Of a stretch of DNA of 8,840 bases, positions 1 to 7,079 are shown one piece after another. The stretch comes from an uncultured bacterium (GTDB taxonomy: Bacteria > Cyanobacteriota > Vampirovibrionia > Gastranaerophilales > Gastranaerophilaceae), in NCBI GenBank assembly GCA_900550295.1, contig URRM01000067.1:1-8840 (forward strand), given 5' to 3'. Numbering within the stretch: the stretch's first letter is position 1; every line of letters starts with the position of its first letter. The position numbers were made by a program, and so were the translations under genes. The notes under the pieces were generated by a model. The model searched no databases, was not told the origin of the DNA, and saw only the letters and a list, made by a program, of their open reading frames with translations.

Positions 1-19
1 CCCGCCTTTTTGTTTGTTT
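1..19 (+). terminator. 3' half of an intrinsic terminator cut by the window edge
   Basis: The window opens with CCCGCC followed by an interrupted T-tract (TTTTTGTTTGTTT). This is what the descending arm and U-tract of a plus-strand intrinsic terminator look like, with the matching GGCGGG arm expected just left of base 1. It would end a plus-strand gene outside the window that converges on the phosphodiesterase gene, and could work in both directions because the minus strand reads AAAAAGGCGGG. The ascending arm cannot be seen, so this is an inference. Confidence 0.4.
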
Positions 20-29
20 AAGGAATTTT

Positions 30-2330
30 TTATTTAGAAACTTTATTTTTGAATGTTAAAGCTTCAAAATCATCCAAACTCATTGGTTTTGCGTATAAGA
101 AACCTTGTGCAATATCACAACCTGAGTCTGTTAAGAATTGAGCTTGTTCTTCTGTTTCAATACCTTCAGATACTGTTTTTAACGACAAATTCTTAGCCAT
201 AGAAAGGATGTGTTGTACAACAATTTTACCTCTTTCTGTAGTTGTAGAATCGTTAATGAAGCCTCTATCAAGTTTTAAAATGTCACAAGGGATTTGACGC
301 AACATATTCAATGAAGAATATCCTGAACCAAAGTCATCCATTGCAATGCTAAATCCTTGTTTTTTCAATTCATTTACGATTTCCAAGAATTTATCAAAGT
401 CTTCAAAGCTGGCTGTTTCTGTCAATTCTAACTCAAGCATACTTGGTGGAATTTGATATTTCTTGATTAATTCTTTTAAATCATCAATAAAGAATTCGTT
501 GCTCAAGTGAAGTCTTGAAACATTTACTGATATTGGAACCGGAGTATATCCTCTATCAATCCAAGAACGGATTGCTTTACAAGCTTGTTCCCAAATGTAT
601 CTGTCTACGTTCAAAACAAAGCCGTTCTTTTCAAATAGCGGAATAAATTCATTAGGTGCAATAAAGCCCTTTGTTGGGTGAATCCAGCGAACTAAAGCTT
701 CTGAACCAACAACAGTAATGGTTTTCATATCATATTTAGGTTGTAAATACATAACAAATTGACCTGTTGCAAGTGCGTTATGCATTTCATCTTCAATATT
801 CTTTTCGCTAAGTAGTTGTTTTCTTAGGTTATCATCATAGTATGAAACATATTTGTTGATATCTTCTGAAATTGTACGTTTTGCAAGGCTTACACGGTCA
901 CACATTATGTTTATTGGCACTGTTACATCACTAATCAAGTAAACACCGAATAGTGGTACCAATTTTGCTGCAACCTTGTTATTTTGAGTTGAGATAAGTT
1001 GTTGCATTGTTTTTGTGTTGTATTCTTCAATATCTTGATGAATTTTATCAACTGTGCAATTAATATCACTTTCTTCTTTATACTCAAGTACAAAAAGGTA
1101 ATTTGCTGCAAATGAACGTGCCAAAAGAGTGCCTTCCGGTAAGTTCTTTTTAATTATATTGTACAAATCTTTTAGGATATTGTTTGCCATTTCAAAGCCA
1201 TAAATTTCGTTTATAACTTTGAATTTAGTTATATCCATTAACACAAGCGCATATTGATGACTTGGTGAAATATTTTGTATTATCTTTTGCGCTTCAATGT
1301 AGAATTTTGCCTTGTTTGGACCTGATGTTACTTCGTCTACAAATGCAAGTTTCAACATTTCCTCGTCATTTTTCTTTTGTATTGAATCAATACGTCTTAA
1401 GATTAAGAATAACAAGCAGTTTATCGCAAGCATTATGCCTATTGTGAAGAAAATACTTTCAATAAGGCTTAGGGCTAAAACCTTACCCGGAACGAAAAGT
1501 ACAAGTTGCCAATTGTTGAAAGCAACCGGCGTAAAGGCAAATAGCCAGAATTGACCGTCTAAAAATGCCCAATATACACCGCTTTTGCCATCTTTAATTA
1601 AATTTTTTACAGAAGTTGTATTTGTATTTAGAAATTTGATTTTTTGTTCAAATAAATTTACTGTATCTTCAACAATGTCATTGTCTGAACGAAGTACGTA
1701 ATCGCCATTGTCTTGTATGATATGGCTGAAAGCTGTTTGGTTAAATGTGTTTACGTCTAAAATGTTTTTGAAAACATCGGCTCTTACGATTGCTGACAAT
1801 ACTCCAACTTGTTTAGATTTGTTGTATATTGGTACAGCATAAACGTTTCTGAATGATTCAAAACCTCCTGTCGGAACTTCTTGAACCCTGTCAAAACAAG
1901 TCGCACCGGTTTTTGCAACTTTAAAACAAGGCATTTTTGACATATTTGTCAACGGTTTCAAACCTTCATCTCTTACTGCGGTATATGCCATACCGTCAGG
2001 ACGTATGAATGAAAAAGCCTTAAATGAGGCTTGTCTGCCTCCTGTTTTTAAATATGCATTTAGGTCATTAGGTTTGAAATTATTTGAGTTGTAGCCAATT
2101 GAGCTGGCAATCATCTCCAACACTTGCAAATCGCCAATAATCCTGTTGTGCAAGTTGTATGATAATTGTTGTGCAACTTCGGATGTGATTTTTTCAGAGG
2201 ATTTTATTTGTGTAGTCATTAAGTGAAATAGGGTAATTACACCTACTAATACCAACACAAAAATAGCTGCAACAAGTGTATTTATTGCAATATCTTTCTT
2301 TTTACTTATTTGTTCTGTATTATTCACCAT
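30..2330 (-). CDS. Membrane Cache-GGDEF(degenerate)-EAL c-di-GMP phosphodiesterase
   Basis: A 766-residue sensor enzyme predicted to hydrolyse cyclic di-GMP to pGpG at the inner face of the membrane in response to an extracytoplasmic ligand. A transmembrane helix at about residues 15-37 and a second at about 288-312 enclose a roughly 250-residue extracytoplasmic region that looks like a Cache-type sensor. A GGDEF domain (about 325-500) follows, in which the signature is replaced by AANYL (408-412), so diguanylate cyclase activity is not expected; such domains often serve as regulators. The EAL domain (about 512-755) keeps the key residues: E544-A545-L546, N603, E635 in LELTE, D665-D666 in DDFGSGYSS, K686 in KLD, E722 and Q742. 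The ATG start has only a weak ribosome site but sits about 25 nt downstream of a good promoter. The gene lies 103 nt downstream of feoAB on the same strand with its own promoter. The activity call is family knowledge; the ligand is unknown. Confidence 0.93.
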   Translation of the reverse strand: MVNNTEQISKKKDIAINTLVAAIFVLVLVGVITLFHLMTTQIKSSEKITSEVAQQLSYNLHNRIIGDLQVLEMIASSIGYNSNNFKPNDLNAYLKTGGRQASFKAFSFIRPDGMAYTAVRDEGLKPLTNMSKMPCFKVAKTGATCFDRVQEVPTGGFESFRNVYAVPIYNKSKQVGVLSAIVRADVFKNILDVNTFNQTAFSHIIQDNGDYVLRSDNDIVEDTVNLFEQKIKFLNTNTTSVKNLIKDGKSGVYWAFLDGQFWLFAFTPVAFNNWQLVLFVPGKVLALSLIESIFFTIGIMLAINCLLFLILRRIDSIQKKNDEEMLKLAFVDEVTSGPNKAKFYIEAQKIIQNISPSHQYALVLMDITKFKVINEIYGFEMANNILKDLYNIIKKNLPEGTLLARSFAANYLFVLEYKEESDINCTVDKIHQDIEEYNTKTMQQLISTQNNKVAAKLVPLFGVYLISDVTVPINIMCDRVSLAKRTISEDINKYVSYYDDNLRKQLLSEKNIEDEMHNALATGQFVMYLQPKYDMKTITVVGSEALVRWIHPTKGFIAPNEFIPLFEKNGFVLNVDRYIWEQACKAIRSWIDRGYTPVPISVNVSRLHLSNEFFIDDLKELIKKYQIPPSMLELELTETASFEDFDKFLEIVNELKKQGFSIAMDDFGSGYSSLNMLRQIPCDILKLDRGFINDSTTTERGKIVVQHILSMAKNLSLKTVSEGIETEEQAQFLTDSGCDIAQGFLYAKPMSLDDFEALTFKNKVSK

Positions 2331-2349
2331 AAACCTAAAACCTAACTTG

Positions 2350-2386
2350 TAACTAATATATATTATAATATAAAAAATATTAGTTA
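2350..2386. repeat. 10-bp inverted repeat bracketing the phosphodiesterase -10 box
   Basis: TAACTAATAT (2350-2359) and its exact complement ATATTAGTTA (2377-2386) are separated by 17 bp that contain the TATAAT -10 box (2362-2367); the right arm also touches the -35 box. The arms and their position suggest a repressor operator, or an mRNA/DNA hairpin, at the promoter. The sequence composition is AT-rich, so chance cannot be excluded. Confidence 0.4.
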
Positions 2387-2391
2387 TTCAA
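2362..2391 (-). promoter_or_regulatory. Promoter of the c-di-GMP phosphodiesterase gene
   Basis: On the minus strand a -35 box TTGAAT (2391-2386) is followed after 18 bp by a consensus -10 box TATAAT (2367-2362). Transcription would start near 2355 and give a leader of about 25 nt. The surroundings are very AT-rich, so alternative -10 boxes exist, but this pair has the best match and spacing. Confidence 0.55.
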
Positions 2392-2433
2392 AATTCAAAT
2401 TTCAAAAAAATAGTAACATTCTTTACATAGAAA

Positions 2434-4806
2434 TTATAAAAGATGTGAACCTATTTTGAATACTAAAAACGCTACAAACCAAGCTACTGAACATTGGAAT
2501 ATTACAACTAAAAATGCGTAACGTTTTCCAAGTTCTCGTCTTACTGTCGCAATTGCCGCAACACAAGGTGTATACAATAGTGAGAATACTAAGAAGACAA
2601 ATGCTGTTAGTTTGGTGAAGACTAACGGCAAAGCCTCAACGTTACCACCTAATAAAATTGTCAATGTACTTACAACGCTTTCTTTAGCCATAAATCCTGT
2701 AATGAAAGCTGTTGAAATTCTCCAATCGGCGATGCCTAAAGGTTTAAATATTGGTGTGATAAAGTTACCTAATACTGCTAACATGCTGTCTGATGAGTTT
2801 ACAACCAAATTCAATCTGCTGTCAAATGTTTGCAAGAACCAAATGATGATTGTTGCCCAAAAGATTATTGTAAAAGCTTTTGTAATAAAGTCTTTTGCCT
2901 TTGTATAAATTAATCTGTAAATGTTTGTTGCACTTGGCATTCTGTAATTTGGTAATTCCATTACAAAAGGCACACCTTCACCGTCAAAAAAGAAGGTTTT
3001 CATTACTAATGCTGTGATTATGCCCACAATGATACCGATTAAGTATAAGCCTAAAATTACCAAAATTTGGTCTTTTTCAAAGAATGCAGCTGTAAATAAT
3101 GCATAAATAGGTAGTTTGGCAGAACAACTCATAAACGGAGTTAATAAAATTGTCATCTTTCTGTCACGTTCAGAAGGTAATGTTCTTGATGCCATAATTG
3201 CTGGAACGCTACATCCGAAACCAATCAACATTGGTACAAAACTTCTGCCGGAAAGTCCCATTTTTCTTAATGCTTTGTCCATAACAAACGCTACACGTGC
3301 CATATAACCTGTGTCTTCTAATATTGATAAGAAGAAGAACAAAATTACGATAATTGGTAAAAAGCTCAAAACGCTACCAACACCTGCAAATATACCGTTT
3401 ATGATAAGAGAATGTACTACTTTGTTAAGTCCATAGGCTGTCAATGCCATGTCAGTCTTTATGGTAACAAATTCGATGATATAGTTCATTAAATTAGATA
3501 AAAACGAACCAAACGGTCCAAAAGTCAAATAGAATATGACAGCCATAATTAGTAAAAATGCCGGTATTGCGGTGTATTTTCCTGTTAAAATTTTGTCCGC
3601 CATAACTGTCATTTTATGACTTGGTGCATCAGATGTCTTTTGAACATATTCGTCACAAAGTCTTTCTATGAAAGAAAAACGCATGTCTGCAATTGCCGCT
3701 TCTCTATCTAAACCTCGTTCTTGCTCCATTTCTTCAACAATATGCAAAATGGTATCTTTTTCGTTTTGATCAAGATGAAGAGCTTCTTCTACAAGCGAAT
3801 CCCCTTCTGCAAGCTTTGTTGCTGCAAATCTTAACGGAATATGTAAAGCTTCGGCATGGTCTTGAATTAAGTGACAAATGGAGTGAATACATCTGTGAAT
3901 TGAATCTTCATTTTTTATGTTGTGATTACAAAAATCAAGTCTTCCTGGGTGCTCCTCATATTTTGCAACGTTAATAGCGTGTTCTACAAGTTCTTGAAGA
4001 CCTTGCTCTTTTGATGCAGAAATTGGTACAACAGGAACACCTAGGCGAGCTTCTAAACCGTTAATATCAAGGCTTCCGCCTGCTGTTTCAACTTCATCCA
4101 TCATATTTAATGCAATAACCATCGGAATATCAAGTTCAATAAGTTGCATTGTCAAAAGTAAATTACGTTCAATGTTTGTCGCATCAACAATATTGATAAT
4201 ACCATCAGGCTTTTCGTTTAAAATGAAATTTCTGGTTACAATTTCTTCGTTGCTATATGGCGAAAGTGAATAAATTCCAGGAAGATCAGTGATTGTAACT
4301 TCATTGTGACGTTTAATTACACCATCAGTTCTGTCTACTGTTACCCCAGGAAAGTTTCCTACGTGTTGATTAGAACCTGTTAACTTGTTGAAAAGAGTTG
4401 TTTTGCCGCAGTTTTGGTTACCCGCTAAAGCAAGTCTTAATTCCTTTTTTTGAACCTTTCCGCCAAGCCTTCTGGTTTCATATTTTTGAATTTCACCAAT
4501 TTCTGAGTGATCAGTTTCTTTGAAAACTTTTTGTTTTTTTATTTTATTATGTGCATCGTGAATGTCTTTTATGGAAATTTTAGAAGCATCGCTTTTTCTA
4601 AGAGTTAGTTCATAACCTCTAAGTCGCAATTCCAATGGATCTCCCATCGGTGCTGTCTTAATAAGTGTAACTTCTGTTTGCGGTGTCAATCCCATATCAA
4701 GAATATGCTTACGAAGAGCTTTGTCTTCACAATCAACAGCCGAAATAATTGCATCATGCCCGATAGGTAAATGATCTAATGTTTTTATTTTGCTAAAATC
4801 TTTCAT
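2434..4806 (-). CDS. feoB: Fused FeoA-FeoB ferrous iron transporter
   Basis: A 790-residue fusion of the small SH3-like FeoA protein and the FeoB Fe(II) permease, which imports ferrous iron across the cytoplasmic membrane. FeoA occupies about residues 10-82, including an LDMGL motif and GDPLELRLRGYELTLR. A short linker leads to the FeoB G domain: G1 GNQNCGKT (129-136), switch threonine T156 in PGVTVD, G3 DLPG (174-177), G4 NMMD (234-237) and G5 SAS (263-265). The helical GDI-like region follows, then the membrane part from about 411, with the two Gate motifs around GCSVPA (531-536) and SCSAKLP (560-566) and a further conserved YTPCVA (745-750). Length is as expected for FeoB plus FeoA. An in-frame ATG at 4992 would add 62 residues unlike FeoA and would overlap the feoAB promoter and the divergent tRNA promoter, so the start is placed at 4806, with a weak AGAGAT site upstream. 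No feoC gene follows. Confidence 0.95.
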   Translation of the reverse strand: MKDFSKIKTLDHLPIGHDAIISAVDCEDKALRKHILDMGLTPQTEVTLIKTAPMGDPLELRLRGYELTLRKSDASKISIKDIHDAHNKIKKQKVFKETDHSEIGEIQKYETRRLGGKVQKKELRLALAGNQNCGKTTLFNKLTGSNQHVGNFPGVTVDRTDGVIKRHNEVTITDLPGIYSLSPYSNEEIVTRNFILNEKPDGIINIVDATNIERNLLLTMQLIELDIPMVIALNMMDEVETAGGSLDINGLEARLGVPVVPISASKEQGLQELVEHAINVAKYEEHPGRLDFCNHNIKNEDSIHRCIHSICHLIQDHAEALHIPLRFAATKLAEGDSLVEEALHLDQNEKDTILHIVEEMEQERGLDREAAIADMRFSFIERLCDEYVQKTSDAPSHKMTVMADKILTGKYTAIPAFLLIMAVIFYLTFGPFGSFLSNLMNYIIEFVTIKTDMALTAYGLNKVVHSLIINGIFAGVGSVLSFLPIIVILFFFLSILEDTGYMARVAFVMDKALRKMGLSGRSFVPMLIGFGCSVPAIMASRTLPSERDRKMTILLTPFMSCSAKLPIYALFTAAFFEKDQILVILGLYLIGIIVGIITALVMKTFFFDGEGVPFVMELPNYRMPSATNIYRLIYTKAKDFITKAFTIIFWATIIIWFLQTFDSRLNLVVNSSDSMLAVLGNFITPIFKPLGIADWRISTAFITGFMAKESVVSTLTILLGGNVEALPLVFTKLTAFVFLVFSLLYTPCVAAIATVRRELGKRYAFLVVIFQCSVAWFVAFLVFKIGSHLL

Positions 4807-4856
4807 TTTAATCTCTACTAATATAAATTTGTTTATTTTTATTCTAATCCGACTAT

Positions 4857-4885
4857 ATTGTAAGGTTGGGCTAACATTTTTGCAA
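4857..4885 (-). promoter_or_regulatory. feoAB promoter
   Basis: Read on the minus strand, TTGCAA (4885-4880) is followed after exactly 17 bp by TACAAT (4862-4857), a five-of-six -10 box. Transcription would start near 4850, giving a leader of about 44 nt before the ATG at 4806. This supports the shorter FeoA-FeoB start. Confidence 0.6.
4861..4879. promoter_or_regulatory. Candidate DtxR/IdeR-type iron box in the feoAB promoter
   Basis: The plus-strand 19-mer TAAGGTTGGGCTAACATTT matches the well-known DtxR/IdeR consensus TTAGGTTAGGCTAACCTAA at 14 of 19 positions, including the whole GGCTAAC core and AGGTT on the left. It fills the spacer between the -35 and -10 boxes, the classic place for an operator that blocks RNA polymerase. 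Repression by an Fe(II)-loaded DtxR-family protein is inferred; the regulator gene is not in the window. Confidence 0.5.
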
Positions 4886-4951
4886 GTGTTTTTGAAAAAA
4901 ATGGTATAAATGTTTACAATTTGCAATTTTTTATGGATTTTTATAGAGATG

Positions 4952-4980
4952 TTGACAATTAAATTTTTTTTTGATAAATT
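4952..4980 (+). promoter_or_regulatory. Promoter of tRNA-Leu
   Basis: A perfect -35 box TTGACA (4952-4957), a 17-bp spacer, and an extended -10 element TG-A-TAAATT (4972-4980) point to the tRNA gene. The start site would be near 4987, about 40 nt before the mature tRNA. Confidence 0.65.
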
Positions 4981-5026
4981 GAATGTACACAAAGCATTGC
5001 ATGATGTTATGTGTTAAGAAAAAGGT

Positions 5027-5113
5027 GCTCCAGTGGCGGAATCGGTAGACGCGTCGGACTTAAAATCCGATTGGGCGAATAACTCAGTGCCAGTTCAAGT
5101 CTGGCCTGGAGCA
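5027..5113 (+). tRNA. tRNA-Leu (anticodon UAA)
   Basis: An 87-nt class II tRNA. The 7-bp acceptor stem pairs GCTCCAG (5027-5033) with CTGGAGC (5106-5112), with A5113 as discriminator. The D arm GCGGAATCGGTAGACGC is typical for leucine tRNAs. The anticodon stem TCGGA/TCCGA encloses the loop CTTAAAA, with anticodon TAA at 5061-5063, which reads UUA and UUG. A long variable arm (about TGGG/CTCA) follows, and the T arm is GCCAG-TTCAAGT-CTGGC. The CCA end is not encoded. It has its own promoter and terminator, so it is a single-gene unit. Leucine tRNA genes are frequent integrase targets, which matters given the recombinase downstream. Confidence 0.97.
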
Positions 5114-5118
5114 ATTCT

Positions 5119-5147
5119 AAGACAAGGCTTTCAGCCTTGTCTTTTTT
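5119..5147 (+). terminator. Intrinsic terminator of tRNA-Leu
   Basis: AAGACAAGGC (5119-5128) and GCCTTGTCTT (5134-5143) form a perfect 10-bp stem with a 5-nt loop (TTTCA), running into a T-tract that ends at 5147. It starts only 5 nt after the tRNA. Confidence 0.92.
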
Positions 5148-5283
5148 AATTGTTTAGATGTATGTAAATAAAGTGCAAGTGTGAGATGGATACATTTTCG
5201 CTAAGACCTAAATTTAAAGGCTTTTATGGCGATTTTAATAGAACGAGATGCACTTGCACTAACGGGTTTTTATTTGCACTTTC
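5148..5283. repeat. Non-coding stretch with AGTGCAA repeats beside tRNA-Leu (possible integrase arm sites)
   Basis: No gene is seen here. AGTGCAAGTG (5172-5181) recurs as its exact complement CACTTGCACT (5251-5260), and TTGCACT recurs again at 5274-5280, exactly 20 bp (two helical turns) after the copy at 5254-5260. AAAGTGCAA (5170-5178) also matches the complement of 5274-5282. The stretch lies between the tRNA terminator and the recombinase module. Short repeated sites in such a place fit arm-type integrase or excisionase binding sites, but this is inference. Confidence 0.4.
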
Positions 5284-5718
5284 TTATACAATATTTATTA
5301 GGTTGTTTTTGTATTTATAATCTTCAATACTTACAGTTGTATCATCAATTGCAATCCCTAATGTATTTTTACTAATTTCATACTGTCTTTCTTGTTTTTG
5401 TTCTGCAAAGCAGTGGTTATAACATTCTGCAATAACCTTTAAATGTTTTATAAGTATATTTGCCTTAAAACTATCAGATACAATATCATCAGAACTTGCA
5501 AAATCATGATGTAAGTAATAATCTCGATTGGCTAAACATAGTTTTAATAACAATAATTCTTTATTACTCATTAAATTTTTATCAGTTATTTTCTGTCTTG
5601 GTTCTCTGTTGTTTAAACGGAACTTACAATTTTTCAGTAAGTTCCCAACATCAATATCATCTGCATATTGGATAATAAAATTTAAAGCCTCTGTTACAGT
5701 ATCTTTGCTTATAAACAT
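5284..5718 (-). CDS. Hypothetical protein, divergent from the integrase
   Basis: A 144-residue protein whose family I do not recognise. It has no signal peptide or membrane segment. Residues 1 to about 110 look mainly helical, with a leucine- and lysine-rich stretch (KELLLLKLCLANRDYYLHH) in the middle, while the C-terminal 35 residues look more strand-like and acidic. No helix-turn-helix motif is obvious, so a role as excisionase or repressor cannot be claimed from sequence. The start ATG at 5718 has a weak GAGA site 12 nt upstream; an earlier ATG at 5726 is out of frame. It lies between tRNA-Leu and the recombinase and diverges from the latter over a palindrome-rich control region, so it is probably part of the same mobile module. 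The long open frame and lack of a competing gene support it as real. Confidence 0.65.
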   Translation of the reverse strand: MFISKDTVTEALNFIIQYADDIDVGNLLKNCKFRLNNREPRQKITDKNLMSNKELLLLKLCLANRDYYLHHDFASSDDIVSDSFKANILIKHLKVIAECYNHCFAEQKQERQYEISKNTLGIAIDDTTVSIEDYKYKNNLINIV

Positions 5719-5936
5719 ATATACATTTTATCTCAAATCACAAAAATCAAAAAAATATGTATAAATGTAACAATTTACATTCTTTACCTTATTAAACAGG
5801 TTTAATTTTTTCTAAAACTAATTAGTACAAATTGTACTAATCTTGCAGCCTAAAACTCTTTTCCCCGTTGCCTTTTAGTCGATTTGAAGTGATAATAAAA
5901 ATATAAGATACATTAATTCAAAGGTAATGCAGTCTA
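5719..5936. promoter_or_regulatory. Divergent control region with three inverted repeats
   Basis: The 218-bp gap between the orphan gene and the integrase contains three separate inverted repeats. They are AATGTAA-CAAT-TTACATT (5764-5781), ATTAAAC-AG-GTTTAAT (5791-5806), and the strongest, ATTAGTACAA with its exact complement TTGTACTAAT around a single central A (5821-5841). The first lies directly upstream of a possible minus-strand -10 (TATACA, 5763-5758). The third lies about 26 bp upstream of the integrase -35 box. Each has the size and symmetry of a dimeric repressor site. Confidence 0.55.
5868..5896 (+). promoter_or_regulatory. Probable integrase promoter
   Basis: TTGCCT (5868-5873), a 17-bp spacer and GATAAT (5891-5896, five of six) form a plausible sigma-70 promoter. 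It would start transcription near 5903 and give a leader of about 34 nt carrying AAGG at 5921-5924. Confidence 0.5.
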
Positions 5937-7055
5937 ATGCGAGTATATGAAAAAAATAATCATTGGTATTTTGAAATGATGGTACGCAAAAAGCGTTACT
6001 GTCGTGCTATTTCAGAGGCAAATAATGAAAAAGAAGCACTTGCATACATGCAAGCCTTTAAGACTGATTTATTGCGTGGCAGACTTGATTTAATTGAAGA
6101 TTATGGCATGGAAAAATTTGAAGTTATTGTTGCTGATTATATCAGATATGCAGAAAATAACCTTAAATCAACTGACACAGTAATCCCTATTGCGAAAAAT
6201 TTTAATAACCTTTGGGGAAAGAAATTAATAAAAGATATTACTCCAAATCTTGTAGAAAAATATAAGTCAGACCGTAATGGACAAGTATATTACGAAAAAA
6301 TTGTTGAGGGTAAGAAAATTGTTAAACGCATATCTCCTGCAACAGTTAATCGTGAATTAGGTGTTTTGTCTAAAATTTTCAGCATTGCAATAGATAACAA
6401 AAAAGCAAAGGAAAATCCACTTGTAAATGTTAAAAAATTGAAAGTTGCAAACAAACTTGAAAGACACATGACAGTAGAAGAACAAGAAAGATTTATAAAA
6501 TTCTGTAATCACGATTATTCCTACATGGATGTTACAGCCGATGAATTAGAAAAAATAACTAAAAAATATTGTAATTATTCATACGACCATGTTAGGGATA
6601 TTGCTTTAATATGTTTAAATACTGGAATGCGTAGAGGTGAAATATTAAATCTTACTTGGAGTTGTATTGATTTTTCAGCAAATATGCTTTGTGCTTTGAA
6701 TACAAAAAATGGTTTAAAAAATGATGTTCCTATGAACAATATCGTTAAAAACATCTTGCTTACAAGATACAATTCTAAAGGGGATAATGTTTATGTATTT
6801 ACAAATCCTGAAACAGGTACAAAATATGGTAACATACACAAAGCATTTATGACTGTTTGTAAAATGGCAAATGTACCAAATTTCAGATTTCACGACACAA
6901 GACATACATTTGCAAGTCCTTCAATCAAAAATAATGTTCCTGTACCTGTTTTGCAAGAAATTTTAAACCACAAAAACATTCGAACAACCATGAGATATGT
7001 TCACAATACTTTTGAGCAAAAATTAAATGCTGTAAACAGCTTAAATAATTTATAA
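5937..7055 (+). CDS. int: Tyrosine recombinase / phage-type integrase
   Basis: A complete 372-residue site-specific recombinase that would integrate and excise a mobile element through a covalent phosphotyrosine intermediate. The N-terminal 50 or so residues (start MRVYEKNNHWYFEMMVRKKR) resemble an arm-type DNA-binding domain. Residues about 60-170 fit the SAM-like core-binding domain. The catalytic domain follows with every expected residue: R232 in TGMRRGE, K257 in NTKNG, H319 and R322 in FHDTRHTFAS, H345 in LNHKN, and nucleophile Y354 in MRYVH. A proline after FAS (FASPSIKNN) is slightly unusual. The ATG at 5937 has AAGG 12 nt upstream. The gene stands alone, ends in its own terminator and lies 0.8 kb from tRNA-Leu, typical of genomic islands and prophages. 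The target site cannot be proven here. Confidence 0.95.
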   Translation: MRVYEKNNHWYFEMMVRKKRYCRAISEANNEKEALAYMQAFKTDLLRGRLDLIEDYGMEKFEVIVADYIRYAENNLKSTDTVIPIAKNFNNLWGKKLIKDITPNLVEKYKSDRNGQVYYEKIVEGKKIVKRISPATVNRELGVLSKIFSIAIDNKKAKENPLVNVKKLKVANKLERHMTVEEQERFIKFCNHDYSYMDVTADELEKITKKYCNYSYDHVRDIALICLNTGMRRGEILNLTWSCIDFSANMLCALNTKNGLKNDVPMNNIVKNILLTRYNSKGDNVYVFTNPETGTKYGNIHKAFMTVCKMANVPNFRFHDTRHTFASPSIKNNVPVPVLQEILNHKNIRTTMRYVHNTFEQKLNAVNSLNNL

Positions 7056-7079
7056 AAACAGTTTCCTAATTGTTCTCTT

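Noticed and set aside
1262..1554. Plus-strand open frames opposite the phosphodiesterase
   Set aside because: They are antisense shadows of the Cache/GGDEF coding sequence.
2612..3974. Plus-strand open frames opposite feoB (2612-2908, 3116-3307, 3693-3974)
   Set aside because: They are antisense to conserved FeoB sequence, without ribosome sites or recognisable products.
4807..4992. In-frame N-terminal extension of FeoA-FeoB from an ATG at 4992
   Set aside because: The 62 added residues are unlike FeoA, and the stretch contains a good feoAB promoter with its iron-box-like spacer as well as the divergent tRNA promoter.
2416..5787. ACATTCTTTAC shared at 2416-2426 and 5777-5787
   Set aside because: An 11-nt match in AT-rich intergenic DNA with different surroundings; no shared role can be argued.
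5927..5950. Seven-codon ORF overlapping the integrase start, possible translational control
   Set aside because: AAGG is only 2 nt from its ATG, so initiation there is unlikely; short ORFs like this arise by chance.
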